DNA of 64,000 nucleotides, taken from positions 248,001 through 312,000 of the forward strand of contig CAWBUL010000005.1 in NCBI GenBank assembly GCA_963791885.1. Reading direction: 5' to 3'. A program made the position numbers and the translations under genes. This DNA is from CAVSUZ01 sp963791885 (GTDB lineage: Bacteria > Pseudomonadota > Alphaproteobacteria > Acetobacterales > Acetobacteraceae). The notes under the pieces were generated by a model. The model worked only from the letters and a program-made list of their open reading frames with translations, had not been told where the DNA came from and searched no databases. Positions 54,446-64,000 of this stretch are shown here, piece after piece (the first letter of the stretch is position 1; each line of letters begins with the position of its first letter).

Positions 54446-54715
54446 TTACTCCGCGGCTTTTGCCTCGGGCTGGACGGAGACGTGCACCCGATCGTCCGCC
54501 TTACGCTGGAACGTCACGTGGCCGTCGATCAGCGCGAAGATCGTATGATCGCGCCCGAGGCCGACATTCTGACCCGGCTTCCACTTGGTGCCGCGCTGCC
54601 GGACGATGATGTTGCCGGCCACCACAGCCTCGCCACCGAACTTCTTGATGCCGAGGCGCCGGCCTTCCGTATCGCGTCCGTTGCGGGACGATCCGCCTGC
54701 CTTCTTGTGTGCCAT
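54446..54715 (-). CDS. rpmA: 50S ribosomal protein L27
   Basis: Begins MAHKKAGGSSRNGRDTEGRR, the L27 signature, with RQRGTKWKPGQNVGLGRDHT following. 89 residues. Its N-terminal tail reaches the peptidyl-transferase centre. One base separates it from rplU's stop. Confidence 0.97.
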   Translation of the reverse strand: MAHKKAGGSSRNGRDTEGRRLGIKKFGGEAVVAGNIIVRQRGTKWKPGQNVGLGRDHTIFALIDGHVTFQRKADDRVHVSVQPEAKAAE

Positions 54716-54716
54716 C

Positions 54717-55115
54717 TCAGGCCACTCCTTCCGTCGGCGGCGCGCCCGCCTCGTCCACCGACTCTTCGCTCGAAAGCGCCGCAGCAGAGGCGCCCCCGCC
54801 GGGAATGCCGGAAATGTCCGCCACGCGCAGCACGGTTACGTGCTGACGATGTCCGTTCTTGCGCCGGCTGTTCTGCCGGCGGCGCTTCTTGAAGATGATC
54901 ACCTTCTCCAGCCGGTCCTGCGCGATCACCGTCGCGGTCACGCTGGCACCCTCGACCAGCGGCGCGCCAACCGACACCCCGCCTTCACTCCCCACCGCAA
55001 GAACGTCGGTGAAGGTGATGGTGGCGCCTGGCTCCGCCTGCAGTTTTTCCACCTTCAGCACCGCGTTCGGGGTGACATGATACTGCTTTCCGCCGGTGCG
55101 GATGACTGCGAACAT
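54717..55115 (-). CDS. rplU: 50S ribosomal protein L21
   Basis: The real start is ATG 55115 (MFAVIRTGGKQYHVTPNAVL); the open frame upstream to 55985 is antisense to rnd. KKRRRQNSRRKNGHRQHVTV is the rRNA-binding segment. It has an Ala/Ser/Glu-rich C-terminal extension, so 132 residues against about 103 in E. coli; such tails occur in Alphaproteobacteria. First gene of the rplU-rpmA-obgE-proB unit. Confidence 0.95.
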   Translation of the reverse strand: MFAVIRTGGKQYHVTPNAVLKVEKLQAEPGATITFTDVLAVGSEGGVSVGAPLVEGASVTATVIAQDRLEKVIIFKKRRRQNSRRKNGHRQHVTVLRVADISGIPGGGASAAALSSEESVDEAGAPPTEGVA

Positions 55116-55274
55116 CGAATGATCCCTGCAAGCATGCAAACGCCACGGGCGCCGGGCCGCGAGCGGTCCAGCCGGGAAGCGGCGGGGTATAGCGGCCCTC
55201 CGCCATAAGTCAACAGCCGTCGCCGCTTGTAGCGGCTCTTGCCCCTCCAGGCATGGGGTGTAGAAGCCCCCGCC

Positions 55275-56495
55275 ATGGCCCGTCCTGCCCAGCGATTTCC
55301 TGCGCCGACGCTGGTCGCATCGGCGCAGGGCCTGGCGGATCTGTGCGAGCGGCTGCGCACCGAGCCCTTCATCACCATCGACACCGAATTCATGCGGGAG
55401 CGCACCTACTGGCCCGAACTCTGCGTGGTGCAGCTTGCTGGGGCGAACGAAGTCGCGATCGTCGATGCCGTGGCGGACGGCATGGATCTGGCGCCGCTCG
55501 GCCGGCTTCTGGCTGACCCGTCCGTCATCAAGGTCTTCCACGCAGCCCGCCAGGATATCGAGATCTTCGTCCTCCGCTTCGGCGCGGTCCCCGTGCCCAT
55601 GTTCGACACGCAGGTGGCGGCGATGGTGGCCGGCTTCGGTGACCAGACGGGCTACGACACGCTGGTCGCCGCGCTGGCCGGCGGCCAGATCGACAAGGCC
55701 CATCGGTTCAGCGACTGGTCCGCCCGGCCGCTCTCCTCGGCCCAGCTGACCTATGCCGCAGCCGACGTGACATACCTTCGCACCGTGTACGAGAAGCTCC
55801 GCGACCGTCTCGCCGCCGAAGGCCGGCTGGAATGGGTAGCAGCGGAAATGGCCATACTGACCGATCCGGCGACATACCGTGCGGATCCCGATGAGGCTTG
55901 GCTGCGTCTTCGACCGCGCAGCAACAACCGGCGCTACCTGGGCATGGTCCGCGCCCTGGCCGCCTGGCGCGAGCGCGAAGCGCAACGCGTCAACATTCCG
56001 CGCCAGCGTCTGCTGCGCGATGAGTCCTTGTTGGAAATCGCCGCGAGCGTGCCATCGACGCCCGAAGAACTGGCGCGTGCCCGCAACGTCTCCCGTGGTT
56101 TCGCTGAAGGCCGTTCCGGTGCGTCCCTGCTTGCCACCATAACCGAGGCGAAATCGCTGCCGGATGACGCCCTCCCGCCGGCGTCTCGCGGCAATCGCGA
56201 TGCATCCCGGCCTTCTCCGGCGCTAGTCGCCCTGTTGAAGGTATTGCTCGGGGCCAGGAGCGAGGAACACAACGTCGCGCCCCGCTTGGTCGCCAGCGCC
56301 GAAGACCTGGACCGCATCGCGCTGGGCGAGAACGACGTCGACGCTCTCCGCGGTTGGCGCCGCGACGTGTTCGGCGCGGATGCGATCAATCTTCGCGAGG
56401 GACGGATCGCCCTCGGCGTCGAAGGGACTCGGATCCGCCTCATAAACATCGGAACTTCGGTCAAAGCGGATCCCGGGGTGGATCCGGCCGGGTAG
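55275..56495 (+). CDS. rnd: Ribonuclease D
   Basis: 3'-5' exoribonuclease in tRNA maturation. 406 residues from ATG 55275. DEDD motifs: FITIDTEFMRERTY (Exo I), VFHAARQDIEIF (Exo II), and YAAADVTYLRTVYEKL (Exo III). An HRDC domain follows (ALAAWREREAQRVNIPRQRL, LRDESLLEIA). The divergent rplU lies 159 bp away, so that interval should carry both promoters; I see no clear boxes. Confidence 0.92.
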   Translation: MARPAQRFPAPTLVASAQGLADLCERLRTEPFITIDTEFMRERTYWPELCVVQLAGANEVAIVDAVADGMDLAPLGRLLADPSVIKVFHAARQDIEIFVLRFGAVPVPMFDTQVAAMVAGFGDQTGYDTLVAALAGGQIDKAHRFSDWSARPLSSAQLTYAAADVTYLRTVYEKLRDRLAAEGRLEWVAAEMAILTDPATYRADPDEAWLRLRPRSNNRRYLGMVRALAAWREREAQRVNIPRQRLLRDESLLEIAASVPSTPEELARARNVSRGFAEGRSGASLLATITEAKSLPDDALPPASRGNRDASRPSPALVALLKVLLGARSEEHNVAPRLVASAEDLDRIALGENDVDALRGWRRDVFGADAINLREGRIALGVEGTRIRLINIGTSVKADPGVDPAG

Positions 56496-56511
56496 GCCCT
56501 CGGGGTTTTCG

Positions 56512-57447
56512 CTACGACAGCGCAAAGCCGCGGAGCCGGCCGGAGATGACCTCACCCACTGCCTCCACTGCCGCGCGACGCGGAAAATGCGTGCGCCAGG
56601 CGATGCTGATCCCGCGGTCGGTCCGAGCGGCCAACGGGCGCAGCACGATGCCGCAATCCTGCGCCACGCCGGCCGCGAGACCTGGGATCAGCGTCGTCCC
56701 ATAGCCGGCGGCGACCATGTTGAGGAGCGTGGACAGGCTGGTTGCACGTAGCCGACCGCCCAGCTTCTCGCTCCCTCCGCACGCCGCCAGGGCCTGTTCG
56801 CGCAGGCAATGCCCGTCCGCGAGGAGCAGAATGTCGTCCGCTAGCTCCGTCTCTGCCACCACTTCCCGCGCCGCAAGCGGATGCTCGGGCGGCAGCGCGG
56901 CCAGGAAAGGTTCCGAGAAAAGCTGCCGGCTCCTTAGGTCCGGCCCGTCCACCTCCGTCGCGAGCAGGGCGGCGTCCAGCTCATGCGCGCGCAGCCGATG
57001 CAACAGCGCAGTGGTTACGTCCTCCCACGGCTCAAGCTCCAGCGCGGGGAGCGCCTTGCGCAACGCCGCGAACACCAGCGGCAGCAAATAGGGCGCCAGG
57101 GTCGGGATGATGCCGAGCCGGAACCGCCCTGCCAGCGGGTCGCGCAGGTCGCGGGCTTCGGCCACCAGGGAGTCCACCTCGGTCACTGCGGCACGCACAT
57201 GTCCGATCAGCCGCTCGCAGGCATAGGTCGGAGCGACTGCCTTGGCAGTGCGCTCGAACAGAGCCACGCCGAGCAGCTCCTCCAGCTTCCGTACCTGCAC
57301 CGAAAGCGTCGGCTGGCTCACCCCGCAGGCCTCCGCAGCGCGGCCGAAATGCCCATGCTCGGCCACCGCCAGCAGGTAGCGCAGATCGCGCAGGCTGGGG
57401 TTTACCTGGTCAGGCGTGCTGACGTTATAGTTCGCAGCTATTACCAT
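56512..57447 (-). CDS. oxyR: Hydrogen-peroxide sensor OxyR (LysR family)
   Basis: A 311-residue LysR-type regulator. Winged helix at SLRDLRYLLAVAEHGHFGRA and CGVSQPTLSVQVRKLEELLG. The sensing pair is present: GHCLREQALAAC has two cysteines nine residues apart, matching C199/C208 of E. coli OxyR. Divergent from katG, the classic target. No initiator other than ATG 57447 fits before the DNA-binding domain, so its first codons overlap an OxyR-like half-site. Confidence 0.93.
   Translation of the reverse strand: MVIAANYNVSTPDQVNPSLRDLRYLLAVAEHGHFGRAAEACGVSQPTLSVQVRKLEELLGVALFERTAKAVAPTYACERLIGHVRAAVTEVDSLVAEARDLRDPLAGRFRLGIIPTLAPYLLPLVFAALRKALPALELEPWEDVTTALLHRLRAHELDAALLATEVDGPDLRSRQLFSEPFLAALPPEHPLAAREVVAETELADDILLLADGHCLREQALAACGGSEKLGGRLRATSLSTLLNMVAAGYGTTLIPGLAAGVAQDCGIVLRPLAARTDRGISIAWRTHFPRRAAVEAVGEVISGRLRGFALS
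57427..57441. promoter_or_regulatory. OxyR-like binding half-site (ATAG-N7-CTAT)
   Basis: ATAGTTCGCAGCTAT matches the OxyR half-site consensus ATAGnTnnnAnCTAT at every specified base. It overlaps oxyR codons 3-7 and lies about 90 bp upstream of katG, so it could serve autoregulation and katG activation. The neighbouring 15-bp unit at the usual spacing is poor. Confidence 0.55.
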
Positions 57448-57530
57448 GATTGAAAACCCTGGCTTGCGCCTATCATCGCAATCCAGGTAGCTTCCGGCAA
57501 CACTGAATAATCCTAAGTCGGAGGTTCGAT

Positions 57531-59706
<2,176 letters not shown>

Positions 59707-59714
59707 CGCGAAAT

Positions 59715-59739
59715 GTCCCCGGCGCGCGTCGGCGGGGAC
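59715..59739 (+). terminator. Terminator-like hairpin after katG
   Basis: GTCCCC (59715-59720) pairs with GGGGAC (59734-59739), with partial extension of the stem, beginning 9 bp after the restored katG stop. CTTCACTCT follows. Its position supports the corrected katG end. Confidence 0.35.
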
Positions 59740-59775
59740 CTTCACTCTGCGGCCCTTTATGCCAGGCTGAATGTA

Positions 59776-59804
59776 ATACCAGTCGGCCGAAGGCTGACTG
59801 GTAT
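59776..59804. repeat. Palindromic repeat unit 1 (ATACCAG-type)
   Basis: ATACCAGTC and GACTGGTAT form 9-bp arms around GGCCGAAGGCT. It shares the ATACCAGYCGGCCGA core with the unit at 59847-59899. REP-like; no coding capacity. Confidence 0.65.
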
Positions 59805-59846
59805 GCGCGCGGGGTTGGTGGGGCGGCCGCGCGCGAAATCAAGAGG

Positions 59847-59899
59847 ATACCAGCCGGCCGACAACAGAGCGGAGAGTCAATCATTCGGCCGGCTGGTAT
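59847..59899. repeat. Palindromic repeat unit 2 (ATACCAG-type)
   Basis: ATACCAGCCGGCCGA (59847-59861) and TCGGCCGGCTGGTAT (59885-59899) are perfect 15-bp inverted arms with a 23-base loop. It lies between katG and the liv-type operon and could act as a transcription boundary or RNA-stabilising element. Confidence 0.7.
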
Positions 59900-59970
59900 A
59901 ACGCCCCTCATCTTGCCCCGCGCCTGCCCGTCAGGCACATACACGCCGGCAAAGACGACGGGGAAACACC

Positions 59971-61230
59971 ATGAAACTCAAAGGGCTGGCATCCGCTCTG
60001 GTTGCGCTGCCGCTACTGTTCGCCACCCAGGCGCGCGCCCAAACGGCAACACCAACAGCACCGTCCGAGATCAAGATCGGCATGCTGTATGCCAGCTCCG
60101 GCCCGTTCGCCAGCATCTCCATGCCGGTGTATGACGCGTTCAAGCTCTGGCTCGATGAGACCAACGCCAGCGGCGGTGTCTTCGTGAAGCCGTTCAACAA
60201 GAAGATCCCGATCAAGCTGATCAGCTATGACGATCAGAGCAACACGGCGACCGCGGCCACGTTGTACAACCAGCTCATCACCCAAGACAAAGTGGACCTT
60301 CTGATAGCCGATTCCGGCTCGGTGCTGACATCCGTCGCCGTGCCGATTGCACGGGAACACAAGATGTTTCTGTTCGACGTATCCGGCACCGGCGGCACGT
60401 TCTTCACCAATGATAATCCGTATATCGCGCTGATGGCCGACCCGGTCTCGACCATCTGGCCGAAATACATTTCTGACTTCCTGGACGGCGAAGGAGTGAA
60501 AGCCGGCTTCAAGTCCGTGGCGATTCTATACTCGACCAACGATTTCACCGGCACCCAGGCCAATGCGCTGAAGGGCTTCTTCGAAAAAGACGGCAAACTG
60601 AAGATCATCTACTACCAGGGCGTACCCACCGGCACATCGAACTATACGGTGCTGATCAACAACATTGCCGCGCAGAACCCCGATGCCGTGCTGGAACTCG
60701 GCTACGTCGGCAACGACATTGCCTTCCTGCGCAACTTGCAGGATTCCGGCGACAAGTTCCGCTTCGTCTTTTCCATCTACGCCGGGACCGAGAAGGACGA
60801 GATCCAGAAGAATGTCGGCGTCGGCGCGATGACGAACATCTTCAGCTACGTTCCCGCTTCCAACTACGACTATAAGGCGGAAGTCGGCATGAACCGCCAG
60901 CAATTCCAGGACGCCTGGAACAAGAAGTATCCGTCCGGCTCGGGCGTCGAGTTCGGTGCCAACGCCATCTACGGCTACATGACCGGTCTGGTGGTTCAGG
61001 AGGCGCTGGCCAACACCAAAGGCCTTAGTCAGATGGACATCCACGACGCGGTCTTCAGCTTGTCCGGCAAGCTCAAGACGATCGACGGCACGTTCGAACT
61101 CGACAACCGCGGCGCGCAGATCGGCGAGATCACGCCCCTCGGTCAGTTGCAGCCGGATGGCAAGGACCTGAAGCTCGTTGCCGTCTATCCGCCGGATCGC
61201 GCCAACGGCAAAGCCGTGCTCGGCCAGTAA
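59971..61230 (+). CDS. Branched-chain-amino-acid-type ABC substrate-binding protein
   Basis: Periplasmic type I binding protein, 419 residues. Signal peptide MKLKGLASALVALPLLFATQ, cleavage after about ARAQ. IKIGMLYASSGPFASISMPV is the start of lobe 1, VDLLIADSGSVLTSVAVPIA a ligand-pocket segment. First gene of a five-gene HAAP-type transporter. The ligand could be a branched-chain amino acid or an amide; the sequence does not decide. Confidence 0.88.
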   Translation: MKLKGLASALVALPLLFATQARAQTATPTAPSEIKIGMLYASSGPFASISMPVYDAFKLWLDETNASGGVFVKPFNKKIPIKLISYDDQSNTATAATLYNQLITQDKVDLLIADSGSVLTSVAVPIAREHKMFLFDVSGTGGTFFTNDNPYIALMADPVSTIWPKYISDFLDGEGVKAGFKSVAILYSTNDFTGTQANALKGFFEKDGKLKIIYYQGVPTGTSNYTVLINNIAAQNPDAVLELGYVGNDIAFLRNLQDSGDKFRFVFSIYAGTEKDEIQKNVGVGAMTNIFSYVPASNYDYKAEVGMNRQQFQDAWNKKYPSGSGVEFGANAIYGYMTGLVVQEALANTKGLSQMDIHDAVFSLSGKLKTIDGTFELDNRGAQIGEITPLGQLQPDGKDLKLVAVYPPDRANGKAVLGQ

Positions 61231-61233
61231 CCT

Positions 61234-62109
61234 ATGCTCGCCGGCGCCATCGTCGCCGGGGTGATGTTCGGCCTCTATTTCACCTTGGTCGGGCTGGGGC
61301 TGAATTTGGTGTTCGGAGTCATGCGCATCGTCAACCTTGCGCATGGCGACTTCCTGATGCTGGGCGGCTTCGCCACCTGGTGGCTGTTCACCGCTTATGG
61401 ACTGCACCCGCTGGTCTCCGCCGTGCTGGTGCTGGTCGTCTTCATCGGCGTCGGCCTGCCGATCTATTACCTTGTCGTGCCGAGACTTCTGCGTGCCAAA
61501 GATTCGGAAATGCTGTCGCTGATCCTGTTCTTTGGCCTGTCGCAGATGATCGAGGCCATCGCGACAATCATCCTGGGAACCACCGAACGCTCCCTGCCTG
61601 GCCGCATGCTGGGCGTGGGGCCGGTCATCATCTTCGGCACGCGCCTGCCGAAACCCTGGGTCTTCAGCGCGGCCGCCAGCGCCATCGCCGTGCTGCTGGT
61701 CTATCTCTACCTGTACCGCACCAAGCTCGGCACACTGACCCGTGCGGTGATGGTCAGCCGTGACGAGGCGCTGGCAACGGGGATCGACGTCCACTTCGTC
61801 TCCGCGATTGCCTTCGGCATTGGCATCGCGCTCGCCGGTGTGGCCGGCGTCTTCGCTCCCTTCATGCTGGGCAGCATCACGCCGGGCATCGGCGTCGCTA
61901 TCAACATCACGGCCTTCGCCGTCATCGTCGTCGGCACGCTGGGCAATCCGCTCGGCACCGTGCTGGGCGGCATCATCTACGGCGTATCGCTGATGCTGAT
62001 GCAAACCTATCTCAGCTCCTGGGCCAACCTGCTGCCCAACCTGCTGCTGATCGCCGTGCTGCTGATCCGCCCCGAGGGCCTGCTGGGACGGCAGGTGCGG
62101 CGTGCTTAG
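61234..62109 (+). CDS. Branched-chain-type ABC permease (LivH-like)
   Basis: A 291-residue permease with about eight helices. GLYFTLVGLGLNLVFGVMRI and VNLAHGDFLMLGGFATWWLF form the LivH N-terminal signature, and TRAVMVSRDEALATGIDVHF is the cytoplasmic loop contacting the ATPase. Starts 3 bp after the binding-protein stop and overlaps the next permease by 8 bp. Confidence 0.91.
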   Translation: MLAGAIVAGVMFGLYFTLVGLGLNLVFGVMRIVNLAHGDFLMLGGFATWWLFTAYGLHPLVSAVLVLVVFIGVGLPIYYLVVPRLLRAKDSEMLSLILFFGLSQMIEAIATIILGTTERSLPGRMLGVGPVIIFGTRLPKPWVFSAAASAIAVLLVYLYLYRTKLGTLTRAVMVSRDEALATGIDVHFVSAIAFGIGIALAGVAGVFAPFMLGSITPGIGVAINITAFAVIVVGTLGNPLGTVLGGIIYGVSLMLMQTYLSSWANLLPNLLLIAVLLIRPEGLLGRQVRRA

Positions 62110-63031
62110 AGCGCGATCACTAAAGCTCGGTGATGCCCTCATCGCTGCCGTGGTCGTCGTGCTGATGGGCGTGATGCCCTTCGCCTATTCGAACGAACTC
62201 CTGCTGTTCAACTTTATCTCCTTTCTCGCACTCGCCCAGGGCCTGAACATCATCTACGGCTTCACCGGCTATCTGCCCTTCGGCTATGTCGGATTCTACG
62301 GCGCGGGCGCCTACGGATTCGCCCTTGCCGTGATGCACCTGAACGCGCCGCCACTGCTCGCCTTGGCGCTCGGCGGTATCGCCGCCTTGATTCTCGCCAT
62401 CATCCTGCTCCCTCTGCTGCGCCTGTCCGGCGCCTACTTCGCCATCGCAAGCCTCGCCGCGGCCCAGGCCTTGTACGAAGTTATCGCCAATCCGGACCTC
62501 GATGACATTACCAAAGGTCCGTACGGCGTCTCCCTCCAGCAGGTCTTCGCGCCTCGCTTCTCGTACTATGTCGCACTCGCGATCCTGGCCGGCACGCTGG
62601 CCCTCGTGATCTGGCTGCGCAATTCGCGCTTTGGCCTGTCCCTCCAGGCCATCCGCGAAGATCAGGTCAGCGCCGCCATGGCCGGCATCTCCGTCGTGCG
62701 CAGCCGCACCATCGCCTGGCTTCTCTCAGCTCTGGTCGCCGGCCTTATCGGCGGAGTCTTCGCCTGGCACATCTCCGTCTTTTATCCCGACACCGCCTTC
62801 GATCTCGGTATCTCTATTTTCTCCACCGTCTTCCTGCTCTTTGGCGGCGCTACCACCCTAACAGGACCGCTCTTGGGCGTGATCATCCTGTACGGAATCT
62901 ACAATTGGATCGGCATTACTGTGCCGCAGTATTTCCAGTTCATCTACGGCACGCTGATCGTGCTCCTGGTGCTGTTCCTCCCGAACGGTCTCGTGTCCCT
63001 GCTGACATCGCGGGGCATCCGTGTCCCATAG
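62102..63031 (+). CDS. Branched-chain-type ABC permease (LivM-like)
   Basis: A 309-residue permease. NIIYGFTGYLPFGYVGFYGA is the LivM signature; SLQAIREDQVSAAMAGISVV is the cytoplasmic coupling loop. About nine helices. Its 3' end overlaps the possible GTG start of the following ATPase. Confidence 0.91.
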   Translation: MLRARSLKLGDALIAAVVVVLMGVMPFAYSNELLLFNFISFLALAQGLNIIYGFTGYLPFGYVGFYGAGAYGFALAVMHLNAPPLLALALGGIAALILAIILLPLLRLSGAYFAIASLAAAQALYEVIANPDLDDITKGPYGVSLQQVFAPRFSYYVALAILAGTLALVIWLRNSRFGLSLQAIREDQVSAAMAGISVVRSRTIAWLLSALVAGLIGGVFAWHISVFYPDTAFDLGISIFSTVFLLFGGATTLTGPLLGVIILYGIYNWIGITVPQYFQFIYGTLIVLLVLFLPNGLVSLLTSRGIRVP

Positions 63032-63785
63032 CGCGGCCATGTCGGACGGCGTGAATCGTGCTGACAAACAGAGTGAACCGCTGCTGGTCGTGGAAAACCT
63101 GGTGAAGCGCTTCGGCGGCTTTCGTGCGCTGGACGGCGTCAGTTTCGCGCTGCATCCAGGGGAAGTACTGGGCCTCGTAGGACCCAACGGGTCGGGCAAG
63201 ACCACCTGCATCAACGTCATCTCCGGCCTCTATCCCCCGGATGGCGGCCGCGTTCTCTTCGAAGGCTACTCCATCGGCGGCATCGCCTCGCACCTGCTCG
63301 CGCGACGCGGCATCAATCGCACCTTCCAATCCCCCAAACCCTTTCTCTCGCTGACCGTGATGGAAAACGTTGAGGTTGCCGCCACGTACGGCAACCGCAG
63401 TGCTCGGCCCGATCTGAAAGCGCTGTTGGAGTCTCTGGCCCTCGATCGCTACGCCGCACGCCCCGCGCGCGAACTGAACAGTGCCCAGCAAAAAACGCTC
63501 GATCTTGGTCGCGCGCTCGCCACCAGTCCACGCGTGCTGCTGGTGGATGAGCTCGCGGCCGGATTGAACCAGGCCGAACTGGCCCTTATGGCCGAACGGC
63601 TGCGCGCTCTCGCCGCTCAGGGCGTCGCACTGCTCGTGGTAGAGCACCTGATGGGCTTCATCGACAGCGTCACCGACCGGGTGGTGGTGATGAATGCCGG
63701 CAAGGAGCTGTTCGAGGGCACGCTTGCGGGCGCCACGCGCGACCCGGACGTGATCCGCGTCTTCCTGGGCGGTGCCCATGGCTGA
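63021..63785 (+). CDS. Branched-chain-type ABC ATPase (LivG-like)
   Basis: A 254-residue ATPase. Walker A GLVGPNGSGKTT, Walker B RVLLVDELAAGLN, switch His in LLVVEHLMGFIDSVTDRVVV. The signature loop reads ARELNSAQQKTLDLGRALA where LivG usually has LPYGQQR. GTG 63021 has GGGG at good spacing and overlaps the permease stop; ATG 63039 is the alternative. Confidence 0.9.
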   Translation: MSHSAAMSDGVNRADKQSEPLLVVENLVKRFGGFRALDGVSFALHPGEVLGLVGPNGSGKTTCINVISGLYPPDGGRVLFEGYSIGGIASHLLARRGINRTFQSPKPFLSLTVMENVEVAATYGNRSARPDLKALLESLALDRYAARPARELNSAQQKTLDLGRALATSPRVLLVDELAAGLNQAELALMAERLRALAAQGVALLVVEHLMGFIDSVTDRVVVMNAGKELFEGTLAGATRDPDVIRVFLGGAHG

Positions 63786-64000
63786 CGCTCTGCTGTCGGC
63801 CGACGGAATTGAGGGCGGCTACAACACCGTGCAGGTGCTGTGGGGCGCGCGCCTGTCCGTGCAACCGGCGAGTTCCGTCGTGCTGCTGGGTGCCAACGGC
63901 GCGGGCAAGACCACGCTGCTGAAGGTGCTTGTCGGCCTGCTACCGGCCTGGAAAGGCCACATCTCGCTCGATGGTCAGGACATCACCGGCCTGCGCACCG
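63778..64000 (+). CDS. Branched-chain-type ABC ATPase (LivF-like), cut by window end
   Basis: ATG 63778 overlaps the previous ATPase stop by 8 bp and reads MADALLSADGIEGGYNTVQV, then VLLGANGAGKTTLLKVLVGL with Walker A, then LDGQDITGL at the window edge. The order after a LivG-like gene and the GGYNTVQVL opening identify the LivF type. The 3' part is outside the window. Confidence 0.88.
   Translation, partial: MADALLSADGIEGGYNTVQVLWGARLSVQPASSVVLLGANGAGKTTLLKVLVGLLPAWKGHISLDGQDITGLRT

Noticed and set aside
54717..55985. A 422-residue frame containing L21 at its end
   Set aside because: Only the part from ATG 55115 is rplU; the rest is antisense to rnd.
60526..62142. A 538-residue minus-strand frame
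   Set aside because: Antisense to the binding protein and permease genes; Gln/Asp/His-rich shadow.

Overview
The window is GC-rich DNA from an alphaproteobacterium, most likely Rhodospirillales and plausibly an Acetobacteraceae relative. This rests on gene families and layout, not on a database search: a DUF1013 gene, a GAAC-N7-GAAC (alphaproteobacterial-type) LexA site at recA, a DUF6468/MotE/FliM/FliL flagellar block, a general amino-acid (Aap) transporter, divergent oxyR-katG, and a PEP-CTERM sorting tail. Almost everything is chromosomal housekeeping or metabolism. The only mobile DNA is one IS21-family and one IS5-family element.

Layout. 0-2.6 kb: 3' end of a DUF1013 gene, two divergent DUF465 (YdcH-like) genes, purE-purK. 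2.7-5 kb: GH15 glucosidase and a proline/tyrosine-rich exported protein on the minus strand. 5-11.6 kb (+): DEAD-box helicase, glutaryl-CoA dehydrogenase, an RNA m5U methyltransferase, two tandem aspartate-type aminotransferases. 11.6-13.9 kb (-): two Trp/Gly/Pro repeat envelope proteins, a blasticidin-deaminase-like cytidine deaminase, recA with an SOS box. 14-18.8 kb: flagellar export and rod genes (flhB, fliR, fliQ, fliE, flgC, flgB on minus; fliO, fliP on plus). 18.8-20.1 kb: speE, speD. 20.3-27.6 kb (-): a second flagellar/chemotaxis operon (receiver-like protein, fliL, fliM, DUF6468/motE, cheY, cheZ-like) cut by an IS21 element. 27.9-32.4 kb: AraC regulator, an unknown gene, the IS5 element, a PEP-CTERM fragment, a YidB-like and a YeaQ-like gene. 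32.4-41 kb: 5-oxoprolinase, nitroreductase, GxxExxY protein, a MoaD-like protein with a molybdenum hydroxylase large subunit, a class III CoA-transferase. 41-45.3 kb: a metal-transport cluster: a 59-residue membrane peptide, a divergent NRAMP-like carrier, canonical MntH, a CDF transporter and MntR, with an MntR-box-like palindrome in front of mntH. 45.3-48.6 kb: dut, coaBC, ubiE (-) and mutM (+). 48.6-51.9 kb: aapM, aapQ, aapJ (-). 51.9-55.1 kb (-): small lipoprotein, proB, obgE, rpmA, rplU. 55.3-59.7 kb: rnd, oxyR, katG. 60-64 kb (+): a branched-chain-amino-acid-type ABC transporter (binding protein, two permeases, two ATPases, the last cut by the window edge).

A striking property is the number of single-base reading-frame breaks. 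fliR, flgC, speE, istB, the IS5 transposase (two), aapM and katG each need one base removed or added to restore a normal protein, and fliP and the DUF6468-motE pair probably do too. Each repair gives a whole number of codons and in several cases a normal operon overlap. They fall in functionally unrelated genes, so base-calling or assembly indels are the simplest explanation, but five candidates lie in or beside a flagellar region that also carries an IS insertion and deletion, so real loss of motility is possible. The most interesting biology is the manganese-type cluster at 41-45.3 kb (two unlike NRAMP proteins, a translationally coupled micro-protein, CDF exporter, MntR and a matching operator). 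No CRISPR array, rRNA or tRNA was seen, and no gene-free stretch exceeds about 300 bases.
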